This document shows, piece by piece, positions 55,828-63,119 of a stretch of 64,000 nucleotides of DNA. A program made the translations under genes and the position numbers. Location: positions 1,364,001 through 1,428,000 of the forward strand of contig NZ_CP086322.1 in the NCBI RefSeq assembly GCF_023277745.1. The letters run 5' to 3'. Within the stretch, counting starts at the first letter, position 1, and every line of letters begins with the position of its first letter. The DNA is from Streptomyces halobius. GTDB taxonomy: Bacteria > Actinomycetota > Actinomycetes > Streptomycetales > Streptomycetaceae. Under the pieces are notes generated by a model. That model was not told where the DNA came from and searched no databases. It saw only the letters and a program-made list of their open reading frames with translations.

Positions 55828-56564
55828 TGCTGGTCGATACCGAGAGGCGATGGGCGAATCGGAAGGACCGGGCGTGCCGGGGAGTGGACACCAAGGTCTT
55901 CTTCCCCGACTCCGGCCCGGCCGGCCACGTCCCCTCGACCGCGACGAGCGAGCTCTGGGCCGCCGCCAAGGACATCTGCCAGAACTGTCCGGTACTGGAG
56001 GAGTGTCGACGCGACACCCTTGGCGAGGACTACGGCGTCTGGGGTGGTCTTGATGAACGAGAGCGCCGTCGTCTGCGCCAGGCCCTGATCAGGGAGGGCA
56101 GGCGCTGGCCCAAGGACAAGCGCCTGGAGTGGGGCAAGTTCCTGCATGACCTGCGCACCCCGTCCGGTGCCCCTCACTACACCCGCAAGGTGCGCATGGA
56201 CTGGTCCCAGATCCGCCACCTGACCGGCGTCCCGTCCGTCCTGGGGCAGGAGCTGGTAGCCGAATACGAGGAGCATCTGGCGGCTGTCAAGGCCGAACGT
56301 AAGACCAAGGTCGTGGACCGCCCGCTCCCCGAGCGGACCGAGCTCCCCTTCCCTGCCAAGCGCGGGAAGCGGGATCTATGGGTCCGTCACAACGGTGTGG
56401 TGACAGACGCCTTCTACAAGGGCGAGTCGTCCGACGGTCGATGGATCTTCGTCCACATCGGCGTCGGTCGCGGTCACGCGCTGAAGTGGATCAAAGCCAA
56501 GGACGTCAGGTTCCACCGGGACGTCCCGCGCTACGTCATTTCCGACAAAGAGAGGGCGGCGTGA
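55827..56564 (+). CDS. Phage WhiB-like Fe-S regulator with C-terminal extension
   Basis: 245 residues from ATG 55827; a longer upstream frame overlaps the preceding gene and is rejected. WhiB core: C17, C51xxC54 and C60 (DICQNCPVLEECRRDTLGE) bind a 4Fe-4S cluster, followed by the turn YGVWGGLDERERRRLRQ. A ~160-residue extension follows, with TRKVRMDWSQIRHLTGVPSV and a C-terminal WVRHNGVVTDAFYKGESSDG domain. Phage WhiB proteins (for example in TM4) interfere with host WhiB control of division and gene expression. Operon position fits an early regulator. Confidence 0.85.
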   Translation: MLVDTERRWANRKDRACRGVDTKVFFPDSGPAGHVPSTATSELWAAAKDICQNCPVLEECRRDTLGEDYGVWGGLDERERRRLRQALIREGRRWPKDKRLEWGKFLHDLRTPSGAPHYTRKVRMDWSQIRHLTGVPSVLGQELVAEYEEHLAAVKAERKTKVVDRPLPERTELPFPAKRGKRDLWVRHNGVVTDAFYKGESSDGRWIFVHIGVGRGHALKWIKAKDVRFHRDVPRYVISDKERAA

Positions 56565-57397
56565 ACGAACCCCCGACGCATCTCTCGCACAGCTCGCGAG
56601 AGACCCTCCTGAGATGCGCGAAGGCGTACTTCCTCTCGCGCATCGCCAAGGCCCCCAGCAGGCCCGCACTGTGGCTCGCTGGGGGCTCTGCCGTTCACGA
56701 GGTGACCGAGCTGTGGGACCGCGAACAGGTCGCCGACCTGGAAGCGACCTGGAGCATTCACTTCGACCGCCAACTGAAGGAGATGCGCGACAAGGAGCCC
56801 AACGAGAACGCCTGGCGCTGGTCCAAGACTGAGCCCATCGAGACCTGGCGGTCCATTGGGCTCCAGTTCGTCCAGACGTACGTCTCCTGGCGCGAACGAG
56901 CGCAGTGGGAGATCTGGACCACACCGGAGGGCGAGCCAGCCATCGAGCTGGACGTGTCTGGTCTCTTGCCTGGCTGTCCGGTGGAGATCAAGGGTTACGT
57001 GGATCGGGTCTTCCATGACCCGGTCTTCGACAAGCTCTGGGTGCTGGACCTGAAGTCCGGCAAGAGGCCGCCGAAGTCCGCCGACCAGTTCGCCACGTAC
57101 GCCGCGCTGATCGAGGTCAAGTACGGCGTGAAGATCACCGACGGCGTGGCCTTCATGAACCGCCAAGGCACCCTCGGCAAGCCCTTCAACCTGAGCGAGC
57201 ACACGCCCGAGTCGATCGGCAAGGTCTACGGCGAGGCGTGGGAACTGATCGAGACCGGAGAGTTCCCCGCGAACGGCTTCGACAGGGAGTGCTTCATCTG
57301 CGATGTCAGTGCCGCGTGCTACGCGAAGCGCGGCCCGCTGGCAGCCCAGTACGACCCTAACCATCCCGATCACCCCGACCATCAGTACCCGTTCTGA
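56561..57397 (+). CDS. PD-(D/E)XK nuclease (RecB/Cas4-type phage exonuclease)
   Basis: 278 residues from GTG 56561 (GTGA overlap). Start: HLSHSSRETLLRCAKAYFLS, GGSAVHEVTELWD. Nuclease core: PVEIKGYVDRVFHDPVFDKL and WVLDLKSGKRPPKSADQFAT (catalytic Asp, then DxK), then QFATYAALIEVKYGVKI. C-terminal cysteines (DRECFICDVSAACYAKRG) with C-terminal family cysteine spacing suggest an Fe-S cluster as in Cas4/AddB-type nucleases. It probably resects DNA ends for phage recombination. Confidence 0.85.
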   Translation: MNEPPTHLSHSSRETLLRCAKAYFLSRIAKAPSRPALWLAGGSAVHEVTELWDREQVADLEATWSIHFDRQLKEMRDKEPNENAWRWSKTEPIETWRSIGLQFVQTYVSWRERAQWEIWTTPEGEPAIELDVSGLLPGCPVEIKGYVDRVFHDPVFDKLWVLDLKSGKRPPKSADQFATYAALIEVKYGVKITDGVAFMNRQGTLGKPFNLSEHTPESIGKVYGEAWELIETGEFPANGFDRECFICDVSAACYAKRGPLAAQYDPNHPDHPDHQYPF

Positions 57398-57936
57398 TGA
57401 TCGAGGTCTCACTGATCATCTTCTCTCTCACCTTGGGCGCCCTGTGGGGCGCCCTTGTGCTTGAGGAGTGGAACCACAACCGAACCAAGGGGCGCCACCG
57501 GCGCCCTCGATGGAGGAAGAGGCGGATGTATGAGTCTCGCACTCGCGGCGCTGACCCTGGCGCTACTCCTCACCCACCTGGCCACGCAGAGCGTGGCCTT
57601 TCTCGTTCTAGAGCGCAGCTCCGAGGAGGGCGAGCGGGAGGACGCGGCGCAGCGAGGACTGGTGCTGGACGAACTAGAGCCGCACGAGCGGCCCGAAGAG
57701 GAGGACTGATGGCCGCCGTACCCCTGCCGCCGCTGCCGCGGGAGCCCTTACAGGTGCAATGCACCACGTGCGAAAAGGTCTACATCTTCGACGTGAGCCC
57801 CGAGGACTTCTTCGACTTCAAGCGAGGCAAGTTCGCGCAGGATGCGTTCCCGTATCTCACGAATGACGAGCGCGAACTGATGATCTCCCGCACCTGCGGA
57901 GGCTGCTTCGACGCGATGTTCCCCGAGACCGACTGA
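57397..57936 (+). CDS. Long overlapping frame; its 5' part may encode a small membrane protein
   Basis: ATG 57397 overlaps the previous stop (TGATG) and begins a plausible membrane protein: MIEVSLIIFSLTLGALWGAL, VLEEWNHNRTKGRHRRPRWR. The frame has no stop until 57936 and runs through the separate gene at 57709 in the same frame. Its middle (57535-57700) is Arg/Gly-rich shadow of the 57530 gene. Either a 179-residue fusion is made, or the 5' part is expressed with a frameshift near 57525, or sequence was altered. Confidence 0.4.
   Translation: MIEVSLIIFSLTLGALWGALVLEEWNHNRTKGRHRRPRWRKRRMYESRTRGADPGATPHPPGHAERGLSRSRAQLRGGRAGGRGAARTGAGRTRAARAARRGGLMAAVPLPPLPREPLQVQCTTCEKVYIFDVSPEDFFDFKRGKFAQDAFPYLTNDERELMISRTCGGCFDAMFPETD
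57530..57709 (+). CDS. Small phage membrane protein
   Basis: 59 residues from ATG 57530 (GGAGGAAGAGG upstream): hydrophobic N-terminus MSLALAALTLALLLTHLATQ, then an acidic tail (LERSSEEGEREDAAQRGLVL). The stop overlaps the next ATG (TGATG). Layout of one membrane segment plus acidic tail; function unknown. Confidence 0.65.
   Translation: MSLALAALTLALLLTHLATQSVAFLVLERSSEEGEREDAAQRGLVLDELEPHERPEEED
57709..57936 (+). CDS. Small phage protein with two CxxC motifs
   Basis: 75 residues from ATG 57709. EPLQVQCTTCEKVYIFDVSP and ISRTCGGCFDAMFPETD carry paired Cys typical of a small zinc ribbon. It is followed by a terminator. It might be a nucleic-acid-binding or adaptor protein; no family recognised. 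Confidence 0.75.
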   Translation: MAAVPLPPLPREPLQVQCTTCEKVYIFDVSPEDFFDFKRGKFAQDAFPYLTNDERELMISRTCGGCFDAMFPETD

Positions 57937-57956
57937 CGCCTCACAAACGAATCACC

Positions 57957-57980
57957 AAGCCGGGCAACTGCCCGGCTTTT
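57957..57980 (+). terminator. Terminator inside the phage early region
   Basis: A perfect 9-bp stem AAGCCGGGC/GCCCGGCTT with AACT loop, ending in TTTT. It splits the early region into two transcription units or acts as an attenuator before the next gene, whose ribosome site AAGGAG follows. Confidence 0.8.
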
Positions 57981-57998
57981 CGCATGCAAGGAGCACGA

Positions 57999-58688
57999 AT
58001 GACCGAGACCACCCCTGCCCCAGTCGAGTCGGACGAGGACTGGAGCCAGGTCGAGCAGGACGCGCAGGCGGTCTACCCGGAGACCCCTCTGAATCCGCAC
58101 AACCACCTGTTCACCATCTCGATGGACAGTCGCGGCCCGATGATCGTGGTCCGAGCCAACTCTGCACAGGAGATCAACGATCGCTTCCAGGAGCTGGAGG
58201 ACGCGGGCACGACGACCATGCTCGCGTCCATCTACAGCCACCTGAAGGCCGAGATGACCTTGGCCCAGGGCGCGGGCCCGGTAACCCCGGTCCCGGCCCC
58301 CCAGGGGCCGCCTGCGCCCGCCCCGCCGGCTCCGAACGGCGGGGTGAACTACAACCCGCAAGTGCCTCCGCCGGGCGTTCCTGGGACGGCTCCGGCCGCC
58401 TGGCAGAACGTCGGGGCCCCGACCCCGCCAGCGCCTGCTCAGCAGCAGTGGGGCAACAACGGCGGCGGCCAGAACGGCAACAGCCGTAACGGACCCAAGC
58501 CGCGGCCGACCGACTGGCCGCAGGTCTACAAGATCACCGTGCCCCGCGGAGACGACTCCTTCAAGAACTACCGGGAGCAGAACCAGCAGTTCTTCAAGGG
58601 CAAGATCCGCTTCGCAGGCAACGGCCAGTACTGGGTTGCCGGTGATGTAGTCCAGTCGCTGGGCAACTGGAACCCGGTGCCGGCCTGA
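57999..58688 (+). CDS. Phage protein, possibly single-strand DNA binding
   Basis: 229 residues from ATG 57999. N-terminal folded part (LNPHNHLFTISMDSRGPMIV, VRANSAQEINDRFQELEDAG), a long Pro/Gly/Gln/Asn-rich flexible middle (~95-175), and a C-terminal segment (QVYKITVPRGDDSFKNYREQ, FFKGKIRFAGNGQYWVAGDV). A flexible linker and its place among recombination genes suggest an ssDNA-binding or annealing role, but no family motif proves it. Confidence 0.7.
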   Translation: MTETTPAPVESDEDWSQVEQDAQAVYPETPLNPHNHLFTISMDSRGPMIVVRANSAQEINDRFQELEDAGTTTMLASIYSHLKAEMTLAQGAGPVTPVPAPQGPPAPAPPAPNGGVNYNPQVPPPGVPGTAPAAWQNVGAPTPPAPAQQQWGNNGGGQNGNSRNGPKPRPTDWPQVYKITVPRGDDSFKNYREQNQQFFKGKIRFAGNGQYWVAGDVVQSLGNWNPVPA

Positions 58689-59005
58689 TGAGCGAGGTCG
58701 TGACGTACGTCCTCCTGCCGCACGGTCGGGAGCGGGTGGACTCCATCCGGTCCCTCCAGACCGAGACGCGCGGCCTGGTCGGCCGCGAGTGGCTGCTCTC
58801 TTTGATGTTCGACCCCAACCCGGTCTACGGCCTCCGGGCCGAAGTCGACGACCCGCTGGCGGTCGTCAACGTCCTGCACCGCGTGGACTGGGAGCACGCC
58901 CCGCTCCTGGTGTACAGATCTGTTACCGACGATTCCTGGTCATTCCTGCGCATCGTCCGCCGAGCGGGCAGCCTCTGGGGTGACGAGGGAGAGGGGGTGG
59001 ATTAG
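58688..59005 (+). CDS. Phage hypothetical protein
   Basis: 105 residues from ATG 58688 (TGATG overlap). Includes VVTYVLLPHGRERVDSIRSL, LVGREWLLSLMFDPNPVYGL and a DDSWSFLRIVRRAGSLWG segment. No domain recognised; soluble. The stop overlaps the next GTG (TAGTG). Confidence 0.72.
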   Translation: MSEVVTYVLLPHGRERVDSIRSLQTETRGLVGREWLLSLMFDPNPVYGLRAEVDDPLAVVNVLHRVDWEHAPLLVYRSVTDDSWSFLRIVRRAGSLWGDEGEGVD

Positions 59006-59283
59006 TGGACACACTCAAGGACTGGGCCAACATCGCGGTGGCCTTCGCCATCGCGTTCCCGGCCCTGACGATCGCCATCATCGCGGTGGCGGGCGGGAAG
59101 TCCGAGGACGCCAAGATGGTCGAGCGGGTCATCAAGGATCGAGCGGAGCGGCCCGAACGTGAACGCATCGCCGCTCAGCAGGTGAAGCAGGCGCGGCTCG
59201 CCGTCAAGGAGCAGGAGCAGGCGGCACGACGGCCCGCCCTGCGCTTGAGCATCGAAGAGCGGCATAGGGCACGTAGGTGCTGA
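59005..59283 (+). CDS. Phage membrane-anchored coiled-coil protein
   Basis: 92 residues from GTG 59005. One N-terminal membrane segment (WANIAVAFAIAFPALTIAII) followed by a charged helix rich in Arg, Glu and Gln (RAERPERERIAAQQVKQARL). It may anchor a replication complex at the membrane (speculation). It overlaps the following GTG start by seven bases. Confidence 0.72.
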   Translation: MDTLKDWANIAVAFAIAFPALTIAIIAVAGGKSEDAKMVERVIKDRAERPERERIAAQQVKQARLAVKEQEQAARRPALRLSIEERHRARRC

Positions 59284-60107
59284 CCCTTAGCCGCTTCGTG
59301 GGGCGGGGGGTAGTCGGCGATGAGCCGCTGCCCCCCGCTTTCACGTCCTGGACTGATCGCAAGATGTTCCTGCGCCGGGCCTCGGTGCATCTCTTCTCCG
59401 GCATGGCCGGGTCCTTCAAGACGATGGTGGTGCTCAACCTCGTCGCGAAGATGGGCGTCTCCACGCTCGCCTTCTCCAACGACTCCGACGACCTGACAGT
59501 GGCGTCCCGTCTCCTCGGGATCGCCACGGGCAAGGACACCGAGGAGCTGGAGTCATGGATCGCCCAGCATCCGGAAGAGGCTGGGCAGTCCCTGAGCCGC
59601 TACGACTTCCTCAGATGGGTCTTCGCACCGAATCCTTCGCCGGATGACTTGTGGCTGGAGCTGTACGCGTACCACGAGGTGGAGGGCCGCTGGCCCGAGC
59701 TTCTGGTCGTGGACATCCTGTCCAACATCGGCGCGGATTTCGGCGACGAATGGGCCACGCTGCGTGAGGTCATGCGGCAAGCCAACGTGATCGCTCGCGA
59801 GACCCGGGCCGCAGTGCTGCTCGTGCACCACTGCACCGACGGCTCCAGGAACAAGGTTCCCACCCGGGGCGAGGTACTCGGCAAGATCTCCGCCTTGCCG
59901 GTGCTGATGGTCAACTTCGGCGTGGATGAGCAGGGCGACCTGTGGGCCGCCTGCGTGAAGAACCGATTCGGTAAGTCCGACAAGGACGCCAAGCACCCCT
60001 TCCGCATGCAGGTCGAGCCTGCCTGCGCCCGGGTGTCGGACTACGTACACATACCCAGCTCGCTGAGCTATGGCGGCTGGGGGCAAGGAGAGGATCAGGG
60101 ATGGTAG
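59277..60107 (+). CDS. RecA/RepA-like phage ATPase (AAA_25 type)
   Basis: 276 residues from GTG 59277. Walker A-like loop SGMAGSFKTMVVLNLVAKMG (GxxxSxKT in place of the classic GxxxxGKT), FSNDSDDLTVASRLLGIATG, Walker B WPELLVVDILSNIGADFGDE, and sensor-like RAAVLLVHHCTDGSRNKVPT. These features match RepA-type hexameric helicase/ATPase domains next to primase genes. It probably loads or drives the replication fork with the split primase downstream. Confidence 0.8.
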   Translation: MLTLSRFVGRGVVGDEPLPPAFTSWTDRKMFLRRASVHLFSGMAGSFKTMVVLNLVAKMGVSTLAFSNDSDDLTVASRLLGIATGKDTEELESWIAQHPEEAGQSLSRYDFLRWVFAPNPSPDDLWLELYAYHEVEGRWPELLVVDILSNIGADFGDEWATLREVMRQANVIARETRAAVLLVHHCTDGSRNKVPTRGEVLGKISALPVLMVNFGVDEQGDLWAACVKNRFGKSDKDAKHPFRMQVEPACARVSDYVHIPSSLSYGGWGQGEDQGW

Positions 60108-60379
60108 AGATCCAGTTCGAGGAACCCCCGGCTGTCCCGGGAGCCGTGCGGCGACCGCGTGGAGAGCACGCGGAGATCGCCGCGGAGCTGCGCAAGGCGC
60201 CGGGCCAGTGGGCGCTGGTCGGCCTTCAGCCGACCGCCAAGAGCGCCGGGAGCGTGAGCTACGCCATCCGTACGGCCAAGCTGCTGGCCTACGACCCGCC
60301 TGGGTCCTTCGAAGCCGTCGCTCGCACCGTGGACGGCGAACACCGCCTGTACGTCCGCTTCATGGGGGACGCGCGGTGA
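60101..60379 (+). CDS. Phage hypothetical protein
   Basis: 92 residues from ATG 60101, overlapping the ATPase gene by seven bases. Contains RRPRGEHAEIAAELRKAPGQ, WALVGLQPTAKSAGSVSYAI, RTAKLLAYDPPGSFEAVART. The pattern recalls small phage proteins binding DNA or RNA, but no family is assigned. Its stop overlaps the next GTG (GTGA). Confidence 0.72.
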   Translation: MVEIQFEEPPAVPGAVRRPRGEHAEIAAELRKAPGQWALVGLQPTAKSAGSVSYAIRTAKLLAYDPPGSFEAVARTVDGEHRLYVRFMGDAR

Positions 60380-60603
60380 GCGACCACCACAACCTGCCGC
60401 TCCTCGGTCACGACTTGCCGATCTACAAGGTCGTCGACCCGGACGATGTCCCCTGGAACAAGGCCAAGGTCTTCAAAGAAGGCGAGTACTGGACGTGGCA
60501 GCACGTCTGTCCGCGGCAGTCCATTCCGGCCAACGGCTACCCACACATGACCCACGAGAGCGCCATGGCCTTCGCCTGGCAGCACGTCAGGAACTGCCTG
60601 TGA
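60376..60603 (+). CDS. Small phage hypothetical protein
   Basis: 75 residues from GTG 60376: NLPLLGHDLPIYKVVDPDDV, VFKEGEYWTWQHVCPRQSIP, HMTHESAMAFAWQHVRNCL. Rich in His, Trp and Cys; no family recognised. Its stop overlaps the next GTG. Confidence 0.72.
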   Translation: MSDHHNLPLLGHDLPIYKVVDPDDVPWNKAKVFKEGEYWTWQHVCPRQSIPANGYPHMTHESAMAFAWQHVRNCL

Positions 60604-61013
60604 GCAGCAAGAGCAAGAACAAGGGCACGGCCGCCGAACGCGAGGCTGTGAAGTATCTGCGTGAGTACTGGCCCGCCGCCGAGCGGCGGGCCCTGGCCGG
60701 CAGCAAGGACAAGGGCGACGTCGCCGGCATCCCCGGCGTCGTCGGCGAGGTCAAAGCCGCCGTCAAGATCGAGCTGGCTAAGTGGCAGCGCGAGACGTTG
60801 ACCGAGATGGCCAACGCCGAGGCGGACAACTGCTTCCTGGTCGTCAAGACCCCGTACAAGCCGGTGACGAAATGGGGCTTCTGGATGCCAGCCTACCAAG
60901 TCGGCCTGGAGGACATGCGGTTCACGAAGCTGGAGGAGTGCCGATGGGTTCGGATGGACTTCGACCTCGGGCGGGACGTTCTTCGGCAGATGATCAGCGT
61001 TCTTGGCCTCTAG
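60600..61013 (+). CDS. Holliday-junction-resolvase-like nuclease
   Basis: 137 residues from GTG 60600. Archaeal Hjc/PD-(D/E)XK signature: NKGTAAEREAVKYLREYWPA (Glu), KDKGDVAGIPGVVGEVKAAV (Asp, then ExK). The C-terminal half includes VVKTPYKPVTKWGFWMPAYQ. It probably cleaves four-way junctions during phage replication or packaging. Its last 70 bases overlap the primase zinc-finger gene in another frame. Confidence 0.78.
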   Translation: MSSKSKNKGTAAEREAVKYLREYWPAAERRALAGSKDKGDVAGIPGVVGEVKAAVKIELAKWQRETLTEMANAEADNCFLVVKTPYKPVTKWGFWMPAYQVGLEDMRFTKLEECRWVRMDFDLGRDVLRQMISVLGL

Positions 61014-61381
61014 GCCCCGTTCTTGCTCATTACGGCGTTGACTTGAGCGAGGCCCGCTGGGGCGAGCAGCAGGTCTGTTGCCCCGTCCATGGAGAGAGAC
61101 GCCCTTCGATGCGTATCAACGCTGAGAAGGGCGTCTTCTTCTGTCACGCCTGCCAGGCGAAAGGCACGGCGATCAACCTGGTGATGCTGATGGAGGGTTG
61201 TGGTCGTGCAGACGCTCTCCGCCGAACAGAGGCGATTCTTCGAGCAAGCGGTGTCGACCTACCAGAGCAATCTGACAAGCGATACCAGCGTCCAGGCGTA
61301 TCTGATGGGAAGGGGGTTCGGGCCGGCGGAAGCCGCTACGTTCCGCCTGGGCGTCGTGCGGCGGCATCTGGTCGGGCATGA
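60944..61381 (+). CDS. Primase N-terminal zinc-finger protein (CHC2 type)
   Basis: 145 residues from ATG 60944, chosen because GGAGGAG lies just upstream. Zinc finger of bacterial primases: C46xxH49 (VCCPVHGERRPSMRIN) and C67xxC70 (GVFFCHACQAKGTAINLVML). The helix ADALRRTEAILRASGVDLPE ends the similarity; the last ~55 residues overlap the TOPRIM gene and look like frame shadow. It recognises the primer start site and works with the next protein. Confidence 0.82.
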   Translation: MGSDGLRPRAGRSSADDQRSWPLGPVLAHYGVDLSEARWGEQQVCCPVHGERRPSMRINAEKGVFFCHACQAKGTAINLVMLMEGCGRADALRRTEAILRASGVDLPEQSDKRYQRPGVSDGKGVRAGGSRYVPPGRRAAASGRA

Positions 61382-61847
61382 GGGCTTCGCGGGGAGGCTC
61401 GCCATCCCCTACCTCACGCCCACGGGCGTGGTGAACATCCGCTTCCGCTGCCTGCGACAGCACGACTGCGCCTCCGAGGACTGCCCCAAATACCTGGGCA
61501 TGGACGGTGCGGAAAACCGCCTCTACAACGTCCTGGACCTGAAGAAGCCCGGCCGCGCCATCTGCGTTGCCGAGGGCGAGCTGGACGCAGCCACGCTCTC
61601 GATGGCCGGACTCCCGGCCGTTGGGGTGCCGGGCGTGGAGTCCTGGCAGGACCACTGGGGTCGCTGCCTGGAGGACTTCGATCAGATCTACACCTTCGCC
61701 GACGGCGACAAGGCGGGTCGTCGCTTCGCCAAGTTCCTGGCCAAGGAGGTCAGAGCCCGCCCCGTGCGGATACCGGCGGGCGAAGACTGCAATTCGATCT
61801 ACGTCAAGGAAGGGCCAAATGGCCTTCGAAAGCTCATCAGCGAGTAA
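61200..61847 (+). CDS. Primase TOPRIM-domain protein
   Basis: 215 residues from GTG 61200 (other GTG codons lie downstream, so the start is uncertain). DnaG-like core: AYLMGRGFGPAEAATFRLGV, GFAGRLAIPYLTPTGVVNIR, then TOPRIM AICVAEGELDAATLSMAGLP (catalytic Glu), IYTFADGDKAGRRFAKFL (DGDxAG). No RNA polymerase C-terminal helicase-binding domain is seen. It overlaps the zinc-finger gene by 182 bases in another frame, so the two halves of one primase are separate or joined by frameshift. Confidence 0.85.
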   Translation: MVVQTLSAEQRRFFEQAVSTYQSNLTSDTSVQAYLMGRGFGPAEAATFRLGVVRRHLVGHEGFAGRLAIPYLTPTGVVNIRFRCLRQHDCASEDCPKYLGMDGAENRLYNVLDLKKPGRAICVAEGELDAATLSMAGLPAVGVPGVESWQDHWGRCLEDFDQIYTFADGDKAGRRFAKFLAKEVRARPVRIPAGEDCNSIYVKEGPNGLRKLISE

Positions 61848-61858
61848 GGAGAGGACCG

Positions 61859-62098
61859 ATGGCGGAGACGCCGACCGAGATTGACGCCCGGCAACTGATC
61901 AGGGCCGGGCTGGAGAAGCTGCTCGATGACCCCGACTACGACCGTACGCACGACGACCTGATCGGCGTATGCGAGATCGAACTCCAGCGGCTGTACGACC
62001 GCTGGCTGACCGAGAACTGGGACTACAGGCGAGAGGAGGCGATCCCCGGTGGCGCTGAAGCTGAAGAGCAGGACGCCCGTGAAGTTCGAGCTGAGTGA
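61859..62098 (+). CDS. Small acidic phage protein
   Basis: 79 residues from ATG 61859 (AAGGAGAGG upstream): EIDARQLIRAGLEKLLDDPD, DLIGVCEIELQRLYDRWLTE. Helical and acidic; no family recognised. Its 3' end overlaps the next gene by 50 bases. Confidence 0.72.
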   Translation: MAETPTEIDARQLIRAGLEKLLDDPDYDRTHDDLIGVCEIELQRLYDRWLTENWDYRREEAIPGGAEAEEQDAREVRAE

Positions 62099-62366
62099 CG
62101 ATCTGGTCGAGACGAGCGTAGTGCTCTCGGAGCAGGACTCCGAGGAGACGCTTGTGGCGAAATTGAAGCGGATCGTCGCCCTCGTGGAGGGCGAGCCGAG
62201 GCCGGAGCCCGTGGGGGCTTCGCCGGACACTTGGCCCTACCCGAAAAGGCCAGAGCCTCAGGCTGAGGCTGTCACCACCAACGGCTGGAAGAGGTACGCC
62301 AAGCCGGACCCGCCCGAGCGCTGGACGGGCGAGGTCGAGCTGATCGAGGACGGAGGTGAGGTGTGA
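62049..62366 (+). CDS. Phage hypothetical protein
   Basis: 105 residues from GTG 62049 (GAGGAGG upstream): VKFELSDDLVETSVVLSEQD, AKLKRIVALVEGEPRPEPVG, then a Pro-rich tail. It could be a small modulator; no family recognised. The stop overlaps the next GTG (GTGA). Confidence 0.7.
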   Translation: MALKLKSRTPVKFELSDDLVETSVVLSEQDSEETLVAKLKRIVALVEGEPRPEPVGASPDTWPYPKRPEPQAEAVTTNGWKRYAKPDPPERWTGEVELIEDGGEV

Positions 62367-62593
62367 GCGCCCGGGACGACCTGATCAACATCTTTGAGGG
62401 GCATCCCACCGAGGCCGATCACGAGAGCATCGGCGAGTTCATCGACGCCTACGCCCACGAGCTGGCGGAGAAGATCGCGGAGAAGATCAGGGCAGCGAAG
62501 GTGCCCAACCCGGTCGGCGAGGCCGAGGAGCACGTGAACTACGTTCTGGACGATCTTGCAAACCGGATCGCCCCCGGAAGGGAGCAGGAATGA
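62363..62593 (+). CDS. Small phage protein
   Basis: 76 residues from GTG 62363: DLINIFEGHPTEADHESIGE, YAHELAEKIAEKIRAAKVPN, NYVLDDLANRIAPGREQE. Acidic helical bundle-like; no family recognised. The stop overlaps the next ATG (ATGA). Confidence 0.72.
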   Translation: MSARDDLINIFEGHPTEADHESIGEFIDAYAHELAEKIAEKIRAAKVPNPVGEAEEHVNYVLDDLANRIAPGREQE

Positions 62594-62808
62594 AGGACCG
62601 TGAATGGTGGTGCGTCGCGGCCAAGGACGGGGCCAGGACGTACCCGGACGAGTTGGGGAACTACGAGTTCCCCAACATTGAGACCGCGGAAGCGGTGGTC
62701 GCGAAGTTCGCCCCGACCGTCGACGGGCTGGTGCTCATGCGCGGCACCGTGAAGATCGTCAAGGTCTTCGAGCGCAGCATCACAATCACGGAGACCGTGG
62801 TCTCCTAA
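62590..62808 (+). CDS. Small phage protein, last rightward early gene
   Basis: 72 residues from ATG 62590: EWWCVAAKDGARTYPDELGN, FPNIETAEAVVAKFAPTVDG, GTVKIVKVFERSITITETVV. A compact alpha/beta-looking protein; no family recognised. It ends the early operon. Confidence 0.72.
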   Translation: MKDREWWCVAAKDGARTYPDELGNYEFPNIETAEAVVAKFAPTVDGLVLMRGTVKIVKVFERSITITETVVS

Positions 62809-63119
62809 ATCGGCCGACGGTGTGCCACCATGGGGGGCGTCGGCTTCCTCTCCAGGGGTCTTGGGGCTGATCCCCCCGCCGGACTGATCATCCGGAACAG
62901 GGACCTCGAAGCCGCCCCCGGCGGGCCCTCTCCCTTGGCTGCCCGCCGGGGCCCCCAGCTCCCCGGTGCGCAGCGCCCGGGTGCTCCAGGATCGAACGCG
63001 CCGTGGAAACCCTGTCCACGCGGAGGATGAAGGAAAGCCCCTGAGTTGCGGTTCAGGGGCCTTCCTTTGCCTGTCACCAAGGAAGGCGCTGCTGCCTGTT
63101 CTCAGAGGGGGCAGCCACC
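62809..63119. other. Convergence zone between phage early and late genes
   Basis: 311 bases without credible gene. It holds GC-rich inverted segments (GCCGCCCCCGGCGGGC near 62910-62930, CCCGCCGGGGCCCC near 62943) and the two-way terminator at 63030-63067. No tRNA was found here. Confidence 0.5.
63030..63067. terminator. Two-way terminator between phage early and late transcripts
   Basis: The arms AAGGAAAGCCCCTGA (63030-63044) and TCAGGGGCCTTCCTT (63053-63067) pair with one mismatch around an eight-base loop. The A-rich left and T-rich right flanks suit termination in both directions. Confidence 0.8.

Noticed and set aside
62830..63030. A 66-codon + strand frame in the phage convergence zone
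   Set aside because: No ribosome site, low-complexity Pro/Gly composition, overlaps inverted repeats and lies past the end of the coupled operon.
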